Shown: piece after piece, positions 13,366 through 23,622 of the stretch | Numbering within the stretch: the stretch's first letter is position 1 | Layout: every line of letters begins with the position of its first letter | Assembly (NCBI GenBank): GCA_022695795.1 | Contig: MU404156.1 | Location: 1 to 64,000 of the forward strand | Direction: 5' to 3' | Source: Biscogniauxia marginata | Taxonomy: Eukaryota > Ascomycota > Sordariomycetes > Xylariales > Xylariaceae | DNA: 64,000 bases | The notes under the pieces: generated by a model | Database searches by the model: none | Told to the model about the DNA's origin: nothing | Seen by the model: the letters and a program-made list of their open reading frames with translations, nothing else | Program-made: the position numbers and the translations under genes

Positions 13366-15332
13366 ATGAATGGTGGTGACAGCTACTCATCCCGAGGTGA
13401 GTACACCCAATCATTTTATCCCAGTCCTCAATTGTTCCATCTGGGATACGCTTCTGACTAATTTGCCCGTGTCTAGATGGCCGCCACGGCTCATCTCGTG
13501 ACTATCCCCCTCGTGAAGACCGTCGAGACCGAGGTGATCGAGGTGATCGAGGTGACCGAGGTGACCGACGAGATCGAAGACGTAGCAGATCACCACGTCG
13601 CTCCCATCGCGACGCTAGAGACGAAGATGCCTATGCTTCAAGTCGTAGCCACCGGGACCGCGAGCGCGAAGATCGATATGGTGGAGGTGGGGGCCGGGAC
13701 CGTAGGGATCGAGAATGGGATCGCGACCGCGGCTCTCGAAGAGATCACCGTCGCGATGATGGCAGGCCACCTCGACGCGAACGCGACTTGTTCGAGGACC
13801 GCCGTGGTGACCGACGGGATCGAGGAGCTGATAGAGGAGCTGATCGAGGAGCTGATCGAGCCGATCGAAACCGAGATGATGACCTCTTTGCCCAGAACCG
13901 TCGAGCTCGTAGTGCTACCCCCCCGAAGAAGCGAGAACCGACTCCAGACCTCACTAATGTCATTCCCATCCTCGAGCGTAAGCGACGTATGACCCAGTGG
14001 GATATGAAACCTCCTGGCTATGAAAATGTCACTGCTGAGCAAGCCAAACTCTCTGGCATGTTCCCCCTTCCGGGCGCCCCCCGACAGCAACCTATGGATC
14101 CAACGAAGCTTCAGGCATTCATGAACCAGCCAGGCGGCGCTGTAAACAGTGCATCCTTGAAGCCCGGGAACTCGCGTCAAAGCAAGAGACTTCTTGTTTA
14201 CAACCTCCCTCCTGGCTCTACTGAAGATAGCATTATGACATTCTTCAACCTCCAGCTCAATGGCCTTAATGTTGTCGAAAGCACCGACCCTTGCATCCTC
14301 TGCCAGATCTCTAAAGACCAGACATTCGCACTTCTTGAGTTTAGGCATGCGTCAGAAGCCACAGTCGCCCTCGCATTCGATGGCATCTCTATGGAACCCG
14401 AGGATTCTACTAACGATACAGCCGGCAGCAGTGGCCGTGGCCTTAAGATCCAACGACCCAAGGATTACATCGTGCCAGCTGTCGCTGAAGACACACCTTA
14501 CGAACCTGGTGTTATCTCCAAGGTTGTGATTGATACTCCGAATAAGATCAGCATTTCAAATCTTCCTCCTTATCTCACAGAAGAGCAAGTCATGGAACTT
14601 CTCGGGTCATTCGGAGAGCTCAAAGCCTTGGTTCTAGTCAAGGATAATGGTACGGAGGAGTCTCGGGTAAGTCACTGCCAAGGCATAAATAAATATGAGA
14701 AGGATCGACGTCTAACATTTCTTAGGGTGTTGCATTCTGCGAATATATCGACCCCGCTGCAACAGAGATCGCAGTGCAAGGGCTAAATGGCATGGTGATT
14801 GGCGACAAGAACCTCAAGGTACAAAAGGCTAGCATTGGCATTACTCAGGTCGCTGGTATTGAAATGGGTGTAAATGCGATGTCTATGCTCGCCGGAACTA
14901 CGGCTACCGACTCGGAAGAGAGTCGTGTGCTCCAGCTACTCAACATGGTGACACCAGAAGAGTTGATGGATAACGATGACTATGAAGGTGAGAACAAAGC
15001 ACGCTCGCAACTCTTACCAATCTAAGTACTAACCTGGATAGAAATTTGCGAGGATGTTGAAGAAGAATGCTCTAAATACGGTCAGATCGTAGGCCTCAAA
15101 GTGCCTAAGCCAACTGGAGGCAGCCGGCAATCCGCAGGCGTCGGCAAGATTTACGTCAAGTATGATTCTACAGAATCTGCAAAGAAGGCTCTCCAAGCGC
15201 TAGCAGGAAGGAAATTTGCCGATAGGACTGTCGTTACTACATACTTCCCGGAGGTAAGTGTCTGCTTCTAAGCTTAATGATCAAGGCTAACCAGTTATCT
15301 TCTAGGAGAACTTTGAAGTTGGAGCATGGTAA
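13366..15332 (+). CDS. U2AF2: U2AF large subunit (U2AF65/Prp2-type splicing factor)
   Basis: Five exons: 13366-13396, 13477-14666, 14726-14987, 15042-15253 and 15306-15332, with introns of 80, 59, 54 and 52 nt; phases close perfectly to 573 residues. U2AF65 reads the polypyrimidine tract and recruits U2 snRNP to the 3' splice site. The N-terminus to about residue 180 is rich in Arg-Asp and Arg-Gly-Asp units with only a few Arg-Ser pairs. A conserved linker follows (RKRRMTQWDMKPPGYENVT). RRM1 begins near 247 (LLVYNLPPG), RRM2 near 367 (KISISNLPPY; GVAFCEY spans the exon 2/3 junction). The C-terminal UHM covers about 480-573 and ends in the family-typical VVTTYFPEENFEVGAW. The UHM is the docking site for ULM tryptophans of SF3b1, which is encoded 2.8 kb to the left. 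The 31-nt first coding exon encodes only ten residues plus one base. Confidence 0.95.
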
Positions 15333-16109
15333 ACGAGAGGAAAAGGGGTTCGTTGACTATTTCGCAGTAATTGGGTATGGCAATTTGACCCGCCCGGACA
15401 GCCGTGCATTAAGGCAGAGAGATGAGCTACATATAAGCTCGCCGAAAACAAAAATGTACTACATAGGACCTTATGCAAAACATGGCGTTGGGCGAGGCAG
15501 CTAATGAAATGTTTCAACTGTAACTGTTGTCGGGAGTCCTTGATGTTCTTGTTAGATGTAATCGCCGCTCTCTGTGCTTGCCGCACTATGCATACAACGC
15601 CACCCCCTATATTTGTCCTACTATACCTTATAATCTAAAGGACTAGGCTATCGATTTGTACCTAATATTTTTCGTAAGTGGTAGTGTTAGCCTGTGGATA
15701 TTGCGTGCCGTATCGTCCTTCAATAAATAGTCTGAATTGAAGCTAGCTTTGTAATAATTACGCCGATAAAGGGTCTATAGCTCAAGAGGGGTTGGAGATG
15801 GAGTGATGTCTGACATTCCCATGTGCGTCAAAATGGCGCAACCCTCAGGTTGAGATTGATATTGCCGAGATGCACTATTACGTCAAATAGAACTAGTCAG
15901 ATTTCGAGAATGTAGTTCTACATATTAAATAATCGGAGGTATTCTATTAACCCACCTGACATTGACAATGGTATCTGAATATCATCACTTGGGCACCGAC
16001 CGAACACACCCAAGTTTTCAATGTTTTAATTTTGCTACTGCTTGTTGCCTCGGGCTTGAAGGATCTAGGTTAACCAGTTCAAAGGTGACCTTTCACGGAA
16101 GCCGCCAGC
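15333..16109. other. Spacer between U2AF and TenA-like genes
   Basis: Contains the U2AF 3' flank and the promoter of the next gene. No gene or clear regulatory element seen. Confidence 0.6.
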
Positions 16110-16919
16110 ATGGGCAAACCGTCAATGACAGACTACCTGATCTCGAACCCTGAGACAGCTGACCTCTACGAACGGGCGACGAAGAGCCAGTTTCTCCGGC
16201 TTGCCGGCCAGGGCCGTCTACCTCGGGACCAGCTAAGCCAGTGGCTATCGCAGGACCGGCTCTACGCCCAGGCCTACGTACGGTTCATCGGGGGCTTGAT
16301 ATCACGAGTGCAGCTACCTATCGAGGTCGAGGGCACCGGTACAGAGGAGAGCCTTCCGGGTCGCATTTTAACACTTCTTCAGAGTTGCCTCTCGGGGATC
16401 ACGCAGGAGCTGCGGTTCTTCGAGAAGACGGCTAGGGCATATAGCCTCGACCTGACGGCATCGGGCTGCCCGACGGCCCTGGGCACGACGGCGCCGGAGA
16501 AATTTGGCCCCAACAAGACGACCCGCGACTACATCGACCTGTTCGACTCGTTCGGCGCATGCGCTGCGGGGACAGCAGCGTCGCGGGCAGAGCCCGTGAG
16601 AACGCTGCTCGACGGGCTGGCGCTGCTCTGGGCCACGGAGAAGGTCTACCTGGACGCGTGGACCTATGCGCGGGAGCAGAGGGGGGAAGAGAACGCGAAC
16701 CCGAGCTTTGACCTCGACGGTGGCGCGCTGCGGAAGGAGTTCATCCCTATTTGGACGTCTGACGAGTTCGGGGACTTTGTGAGGGAGATACAAGAATGCC
16801 TCGACGCGTACGCGGCCGTCCAGGGCGAGGAGACGGAGGAGGTGGATGCAGCAGGCGCGATGACGCTGTTTAAGAAGGTCCTAGTGCTGGAGGAGGACTT
16901 TTGGCCCGTAGTTGCTTGA
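16110..16919 (+). CDS. TenA/THI-4 family protein (haem-oxygenase-like fold)
   Basis: Single-exon gene for 269 residues. The N-terminal segment, with LxxATKSQFLRLAGQGRLPRD and WLSQDRLYAQAYVRFIG, is characteristic of the all-helical TenA/THI-4 fold, as is the helix ALLWATEKVYLDAWTYARE near 170-186, which supplies the family's conserved glutamate. Bacterial TenA is an aminopyrimidine aminohydrolase (thiaminase II) of thiamine salvage, but fungal stand-alone members of this clade have no settled function and thiamine salvage should be read as a family association only. I cannot place the nucleophilic cysteine of classical TenA with certainty; cysteines occur in the ASGCPTALG and FGACAAGT segments. 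No targeting peptide is obvious, suggesting a cytosolic protein. The alternative start MTDYLISN lies five codons in. Confidence 0.83.
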   Translation: MGKPSMTDYLISNPETADLYERATKSQFLRLAGQGRLPRDQLSQWLSQDRLYAQAYVRFIGGLISRVQLPIEVEGTGTEESLPGRILTLLQSCLSGITQELRFFEKTARAYSLDLTASGCPTALGTTAPEKFGPNKTTRDYIDLFDSFGACAAGTAASRAEPVRTLLDGLALLWATEKVYLDAWTYAREQRGEENANPSFDLDGGALRKEFIPIWTSDEFGDFVREIQECLDAYAAVQGEETEEVDAAGAMTLFKKVLVLEEDFWPVVA

Positions 16920-17451
16920 GACTTCTGCTACGTTTATATGGGATATTAAGTCTGGATGGGATGTCCGCTCGAGTGGAGCTATACAACACTGGACAATGGA
17001 ATATAGACCATCTCCTCCGAGACTCAAATATAGTACGGGTGCCCTATAGTATCGTGCATTAACTCAACCAAACAGCTATGCATCTACTAGAGTGGACAGC
17101 ATGACACCAGATGGGTCTATCGCGTGTTCCTTGATTCAAGAAATATTCCTCCCTGGCAGGAGCGTTAACCTGGTCCTCTTCCATACCAGCTAAACCTGTG
17201 GCTGGAGGAGCGAAATAAGGCGGTCAAGCCACACATTGGCTCCACATAAAGTGTTGTCAAAGCAACACGATGCAAGGTTGCAATCAAAACAGTCAACAAG
17301 CGAACCACATTGATATGCCGCTCCCCACCCGCACCCACTGCGGGTTGACTCATCTTATCTTGTTGAATTTGACAACTAACATTACAGGTTTTTTCTTCTC
17401 CTCTATTTAAACAAGACCTGTCGCCGCCGCCGTCTTTGGGCATACACTAAG
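16920..17451. other. Spacer and BUB1 promoter
   Basis: 532 bp between the TenA-like stop and the BUB1 start. No gene seen; a pyrimidine-rich leader (17392-17430) precedes the BUB1 ATG. Confidence 0.5.
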
Positions 17452-20400
17452 ATGACATCCGGCGATCTCATCGACTTCGATGTAATCGAAGGGCAAAAGG
17501 AGAACATTCAGTCCTTGCCTGGAGGACGATCGGCAAAGAAGCTCTTCGAAGTCTTTTCATCCTCGCCTCTGCAGAAGCTAGCGACACCGACACCCTCAGA
17601 TACCAAGAACATCAACGACTGCATTAGGGCCGAGTACGAGGCTGAAGTCGCCAGTCTCTCCGAGTCGGATGATCCCCTCGACATCTTCGATCGATATGTG
17701 AGGTGGACCTTCGACGCGTACCCATCTGCGCAAGCTACACCCCAATCTCAACTCCATACCCTGCTCGAGCGCGCCACCAAAGCCTTCATCGGCTCGCCGC
17801 AATACAAGAACGACCCGAGATACCTGAAGCTGTGGCTTCACTACATTCAATTCTTCTCCGATTCACCTCGGGAGACCTACGTTTTCCTGTCTCGCCACAG
17901 CATCGGAGAGGGGCTAGCGCTTTTCTACGAGGAGTACGCCGCGTGGCTTGAGAGTGCCGGCCGCTGGTCTCAGGCGGAGGAGGTATACAAGCTAGGAATC
18001 GAACGGGAAGCACGACCAGCGCAGAGATTAATCCGCAAGTTTGGTGAATTTGAGCAGAGACGAGCGCAAAACCCAGGCGCAGCAGCAGATACACCCTCCT
18101 CTCCAGCCCTACCAAGCGTGCGGCCGGTGCTTGCCGCCAAGATTGACCCCTACTCGGCCGCCGCACAAGCCGCAGCAGACCCGCAGGCCCCGAGACCAAA
18201 CGTGGGAGTTGGCGGTCCATCCTCAAAGCCCGGCAAGTCGAAACTTGCTATCTTCTCAGACGCAAGTTCGACTGCGCCGGCAATGTCGTCGATGGCGGAA
18301 GGTGGAAAGGGTTGGGATTCAATCGGATCGCTGGCAGATCGCAAGAAGGAGAACGTAATGGAGGCGAAGCCGTGGGCGGGAGAGACGCTGAAGACGTCAG
18401 TAAAGAAAAGCAACGGACCCAAGATGTCGGTGTTCAGGGATCCGGTAAGCTAACGAATTTCCCCCATCCGGCAATGTCCATTGTTGATAAAAATAGGACT
18501 AATTCATGCCGGTTGTGCCTTTGTGTATTTCAGAACAAGTCCAGAATAGCAGAGTCCCATATCGTAATTGCCCCATCTAAGCACCAAGTGATTGTCAATC
18601 CGCAGAGTGGTAAAAGAGAACGAATCTATGTCAATCTCGAGGCCGTCTATCCCACCCCAGAGGAGCCGGGTACAGAACTCAGCTTTGAAGAGTTATGGGC
18701 CGCGAACAAAGGGTGGCTCGATGCTTACTGGGATGATGAAAGCGCGGTAGAGGGACAACGCGAGCCTACTGACGAGAACTGTCCGCAAGTAGACCTCCTC
18801 AGTCAAAAGATTACCGAAAAATTAGTTGTGCACCACGACGTAGTATTGCTTGACGAGAACGGAGCCATCAAGGAATCCAAGCCCACCAAGAGCAAGAGCA
18901 AAAAGAAGGTCATGGAAGTGAATGAGACACAAATCAGTCAGTCCACCCCCCATCCAAAAATCTCTCTACTCTTTCCTTTCTTGACACGATACCAAAACCA
19001 CGATCACTGCTATCTAACATCTCTACTAACATCTCCACTCCTCCCGTAGTTAAAGCAAAACTCGACTCCCCATCAGGCCCAAAGATCAAGAAAAAGAGTG
19101 CATCCTCAACATCTGAGCCCACCATGACAATGCATACAAAGGCCGCAACGGATGAGATCTATGACATCTTCAACGCTCCTCTCAAACCAGCTGAGGAAGA
19201 TGCCGAGAGTGACGATGATGAGTACATGACGGAGGGCGACTACACTAGTGGTGCAGAGAGTACCGGCACTACCCGACAGATCACCACAAGTGAGGCTGGC
19301 GACGACGACGACAAGAGCGTCAGTGAATGGTCCGACTTTACAGCACAAAAACACGTCCCCAAAGTTGATGGTGAGATTGAAGATGAGGATGATGAGGAAA
19401 ATGACAGCGAGATGTCAGACCTAATTGACACACGTGATCCTGAACACTCAGAGACGGAAGAAGAGGATGATGAGGACACGAGAATCCGCCGATCCACTCC
19501 GGAGGACTCTCCTCCAAAAACTAGGACCAGATTTATTCCAATCCCGCCCGAAGATTATGAACCCCCTACAAGGCCGTATAGGGACCCGGCTGAGGTGGCT
19601 AATAACCGACTCCCGTTCATGACACCTATTACAGAGCGGACAGAATCATCGCTTGGCGTGGTAACTGAGGCTAAGCCCCCATACTTCAACGCGAAGACTC
19701 TTAGAAAGAAGGACTCGTTAGATTTGCCGACCGAGGAAGAGGATGAGGATGATGAAGACTTCGAGCCCCTTAGCAGCCCCCTGCGGGAGATCCTCAGCGA
19801 ACACCGTTCCCCCGTCAAGTTCGCACAACCCCTGCTTCAGAAAAGCAAGCCGACTACTACGGAAGCTAAAGCTAAGCTGATACCTAAGGGGCCCATCATC
19901 AAGGAAACCCAATGCAACCCAGTCGACACCATCATTCGAGATGAGATTCTCGCAAACATGCACCCGCCCCTCAGCTCGTACCCGGGCTTTTACGACCACC
20001 GCAACGAACGATCTGAGCGAGGCGCCGAAATCCGCAAGTTTGCCAGGCTCGCTAGCAAGGCCGGCAAGAACGGCAACGACAAGACCGGCCCCCTCAACAA
20101 TCCCGTCGTGCTCGAGTTCCCGGAGCTCATGGGCGAGTACACGCTGAAGCGCGAGCTCGGCGCCGGGGCCTTCGCGCCGGTCTACCTCGTCGAGAACTCG
20201 TCTCCGGAATCCGAAGAAGAAGAAGAGGAGGAGGAGGAGGAGGAGGAAGAAAACGACGAGAACGCACCCCCCGTCGCGCGGGCGATGGCGCGCCGCACGC
20301 CGCTCGAGGCGCTCAAGATGGAGCAGCCGCCCACGGCCTGGGAGTTCCACATGATGCGGCTCGCGGCGGCGCGGCTGGGGCCGCAGCACCGGGCGGCGGC

Positions 20401-21214
20401 GTCGGTCTCGGCGGCGCACGAGCTGCACCTCTACCAGGACGAGGGGTTCCTCTTCCTGCCGTACTACCCGCACGGCACGCTCCTCGACGTGGTCAACTGC
20501 TTCCGCGGCGAGCCGTCGGGCGTCATGGACGAGGCGCTCGCCATGTTCTTCACGGTCGAGCTGCTGCGCACGGTCGAGGCCCTGCACGCGCGGCAGATCC
20601 TGCACGGCGACCTCAAGGCCGACAACTGCCTGCTGCGGCTGGACCGGCTGCCGGCGGGCGGGGGAGGAGGGCTCTCGCCGCAGTGGCGCGCCGACGGGTC
20701 CGGCGGCTGGGGCGCCCGCGGCGTCGTCCTCATCGACTTCGGCCGCGGCATCGACATGCGCACCTTCCCGGCCGGGGTCCGCTTCGTCGCCGACTGGAAG
20801 ACGACGGCGGCCGACTGCGCCGAGATGCGCGAGGGCCGGCCCTGGTCCTGGCACATCGACTACCACGGGCTCGCCGGCATCGTCCACTGCCTGCTCTTCG
20901 GGAAGTACATCGAGACGGTGCGCGCCGACCACCAGCACCCCCTCGGCACGGGCCCCCGCTACCGCGTCCGCGAGTCGTTCAAGCGCTACTGGCAGACCGA
21001 CCTCTGGGCCGACCTGTTCGACCTCCTGCTCAACCCGGCCTCGCGCGCGGCGGCGGACGGCGAGGGCGGCACCCTGCCGGTCACGCGGGGCCTGGCGCGC
21101 GCGCGCGCCGACATGGAGCGCTGGCTCGAGGCCAACTGCGAGAAGGGCGTCGGGCTCCGCGGGCTGATGGCGAGGGTGGAGGGGATGGCGAGGGCGAGGG
21201 CGAGGAGGCATTGA
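17452..21214 (+). CDS. BUB1: Spindle-checkpoint kinase of the Bub1/Mad3 (MadBub) type
   Basis: Three exons, 17452-18444, 18534-18936 and 19050-21214 (introns 89 and 113 nt, the second with a GTCAGT donor), giving 1186 residues. The protein acts at unattached kinetochores and in the mitotic checkpoint complex. Order of parts: KEN box at 16-18; TPR-like Mad3/BUB1 homology region 1 about 55-205; ABBA-like LAIFSD at 265-270; second KEN box 299-301; second ABBA-like MSVFRD at 325-330; Bub3-binding GLEBS region about 365-395 (ELSFEELWAANKGW); long acidic disordered middle; C-terminal kinase from about 830. Kinase hallmarks are present: glycine loop GAGAF (from 836), lysine in EALKME (887), HGDLKADN with the catalytic aspartate (985-992), and DFG (1027-1029), so it is probably active. 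Twelve consecutive glutamates (854-865) sit between the glycine loop and the lysine. The kinase part is much more GC-rich than the rest of the gene. Confidence 0.95.
20212..20252 (+). repeat. GAA/GAG run in the BUB1 kinase domain
   Basis: Trinucleotide GAA/GAG repeat coding for twelve consecutive glutamates inside the kinase N-lobe, between the glycine loop and the ATP-binding lysine. Confidence 0.85.
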
Positions 21215-21972
21215 TCGATCGCGAGGAGAAAAAGGAGGGGGAGAGAACATTTTATATACCCTAGGGACTTTCTTCACCTTGACCTGGCCTTCCTTGACTT
21301 TACGTAGGTGGCTAGGTAGGTAGGTACCTAGCTAACCTACTTTTCTCGGGGGAAGCGAGACGAGATGGGCGGTGGAAGAGACACTTTGACGACTAGATCT
21401 CGGGGGGCAGAAGGAGGGAAAGAGAGAGATGAGATGAGGACATGCTGCATAGAGTCAGGGCGTTGAAAGGAGTCTTTTCTTTTCTTTTCTTTTTCTATTC
21501 ACTGGTTCGTTTCATTCGGGCCCCGAGAAAAAAAAAGGGGCAGGGAGGAATCAAATGATCTTGCTTTTTCTTTTTTATTATTCCCCTTTCCCCTTCTGTT
21601 TCTCATTCCATATCTTTTTACTAGAGAAGGATCATAGATGGGGATTGAGGGGTTTCGTCGCAGATTTGATTTTCTCTCCCCCTCTTACACAAGGGAGCTT
21701 AGTAGAGGAGGCTATTTAATTCGTGGTACATTCTTGCATCGTTCTTTTTTTTCTTCTTATACACCCAGTTCTGATACACACACACATACCCATCCATCAT
21801 ACCCCCGAAACGCCTAACTCCTTTTCTTTTCATTCCCCAGCAATAATGATAAATGTCATGATGAAAACACTACAAGTCGTCCTATATTAGAGAAGAAGAA
21901 AAGTTACAACCTCTCCTAATCCTAAAAAAAAACCGGCACCGCTTTCTCGTTGTGATAGGCAAGAGTTATCTA
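21215..21972. other. Convergent 3' spacer BUB1/APN1
   Basis: Both flanking genes end here. It contains a TAGGTA/TACCTA cluster (21301-21340), T-rich tracts (21475-21500, 21560-21600) and no gene. Confidence 0.6.
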
Positions 21973-23438
21973 TCACTCTGAATCTTCTTCCTCGTCCGAG
22001 GTCTCGGCCTTTTTCGTCTTCTTACCCGCACGCTTCTTCACGGGCGCATTGGTGGCTTTCGTGGCCTTAGTGGTCTTCGTCTTCTTCGCGTCCTTGGCGC
22101 CCTTGCGATCGACTTGGTCTTGGATCTTGGCGCGCTCGCCGGCGCCCTCTGCCTGGAGCCGCGCGTCCAAGGCCTTGAACTCATCACCCTCCGGGTCCAT
22201 GCCGATCAGGCTCTCGAGCAGCTTTATTTCGTCGGCCCAGATCTGCTTGTCCTCGACCGTCTTGCCGGTGGAGGCGTCCTTCCTATCAATGGGCGTCTCA
22301 AGAATCATGGGCAGGCCCTCGAAGGAGATGGCGCCTTTGCTGTCGTAATTCATAAGATTGTGAAAGGCACGCAAGCTCAGGAAGCCCGTACCGATGTTGG
22401 CATGCAGGTCGCGGTGCGAACTGAAAGGGGCCTTGCTGTCGTTCAGGTGGAATGCCTTGAGGTACTTGCCGCCTACCACGTCATCGAACTTGGACATGGT
22501 CTCGTTGAAGGCCTCAGGCGCCCTCAGATCGTACCCCGCGGCGAAGGCGTGACAGGTGTCGATGCAGACGCCTACGCGATCTTTGTCGTCGATCAGCTCG
22601 ATGATGTCACGTAGGTCCTCGAACGTCGCGCCCACGACGTTGCCCTGCCCGGCCATGTTCTCGAGCACGGTAATAACGGTGCTAGTCGCGCGGTGCGACT
22701 TATTCACCTGTGCGGCGATGCGCTGAACGGCGTTCGCCTTGGTGTCGCCATTTGTATTGCCCGGGTGGAAGTTATACAGCTTGACGCCGAGCTGTTCACA
22801 CCGCTGCAGGTCGTTGAGGAATGCGCCGTACGCCTGGTCTGCCTTTTCCTTCTCTGCCGCCGCCAGGTTCACGAGATACGACCCGTGTGGCAGGCAGTGC
22901 TTATGCACTTCGAACTCGTGCTCCCGCGATAGCGCGCGGAAGCCGTCGCGGGCCTCGGGCGCGATAGGCGGGTTGGCCCACTTGCGCTGCGACTTGAGGA
23001 AGAGAGCAAAGGCGTTGGCGCCGATCTGTACGGCGTTGGTAACGGAGTTTTGCACGCCTATAGGGGAAGGGCTCAAGTCAGCCAAGAGGATTTACGTATT
23101 TGACAAGAAGACAAGAAAAGGGGGGGGTAGATGCGGAAAGGTTATGGGTTGGACACACCTCCTGCACTGCTCACATGCGCGCCGATGTACATAGACTTCC
23201 TGAGTGAAGCGATGGCGGTACGCTCGGCCAGAGGCATGGTGTCGTCGGCTTTGCTCTTGGCTGTCGTCTTCCGCTTCTTAGTGGCCGTAGGCTCTTTGTT
23301 GGCAGGCTCCTCCGTCTCCGGGACGGACTCGGCGACCTTGCGCTTCGTAATCCTGGTCTTGGCCGTGGTGATCTCCTCGGCAGCGGCGGTTTTCTCTGTG
23401 ACAGATTTCTTAGCTTTCCGAGGCGATTGGCGCGGCAT
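21973..23438 (-). CDS. APN1: AP endonuclease of the endonuclease IV family (Apn1)
   Basis: Two exons, 23438-23159 and 23057-21973, with a 101-nt intron (GTGTGT donor, CTATAG acceptor) placed inside the conserved GAHVSSAGG|VQNSVTN motif; 454 residues. The enzyme cuts DNA 5' of abasic sites and clears 3' blocks left by bifunctional glycosylases such as OGG1. The trinuclear zinc ligands of the TIM-barrel are visible in order: H of GAHVSSAGG, H of FHPGNTNGD, E of VLENMAGQG, D and H of CIDTCHAFAAGYD, H and D of AFHLNDSKA, H of SSHRDLHANIGTG, and E of ILETP. The first about 75 residues are Lys/Arg-rich (PRKAKK, TKRK, KKRK) and the last 50 again basic before an acidic end, fitting nuclear localisation as for yeast Apn1's basic tail. 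The start at 23438 gives the basic extension and has no better alternative downstream. Confidence 0.95.
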
Positions 23439-23583
23439 AGTGGTGGTGCGTGTTGCTACACGTCATGCGGTATCAATTGACGAGAGAAAGTTAATTGGGT
23501 ACCTAAGCGTTGAAGGTAGTGAGCTGTCAAGATGGTGGTGGTGATCTTGGCCTTAGTCTTGGCCTTGGCACAGGAGGATGTGA

Positions 23584-23622
23584 CGCGTTCGAACGCGAGG
23601 TTCTAAGCTCGTAATCACGTGA
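23584..23622. promoter_or_regulatory. APN1 upstream elements: ACGCGT box, 14-bp palindrome, TCACGTGA
   Basis: A perfect 14-bp palindrome CGCGTTCGAACGCG lies at 23584-23597, about 146 bp upstream of the APN1 start. Its left arm completes an ACGCGT hexamer (23583-23588), the MluI cell-cycle box bound by MBF-type factors in yeasts. A second palindrome, TCACGTGA (23615-23622), is a bHLH (Cbf1/NUC-1-like) core. Function is inferred from motif identity and position only. Confidence 0.45.

Noticed and set aside
14988..15025. Alternative U2AF end by read-through into intron 3
   Set aside because: It would cut off the UHM; splicing at GTGAGA/GGATAG restores a complete, conserved C-terminus.
16368..16793. 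141-codon frame antisense to the TenA-like gene
   Set aside because: Arg/Leu/Pro-rich shadow of a GC-rich exon without any motif.
19718..21277. 519-codon open frame antisense to the BUB1 kinase region
   Set aside because: It exists because the kinase exon is GC-rich with few stops on the other strand. Its translation is Arg/Ala/Glu-Val repeats without domains, while the sense strand has intact kinase motifs.
22114..22614. 166-codon frame antisense to APN1
   Set aside because: Mirrors the zinc-binding core of endonuclease IV; no own domain.
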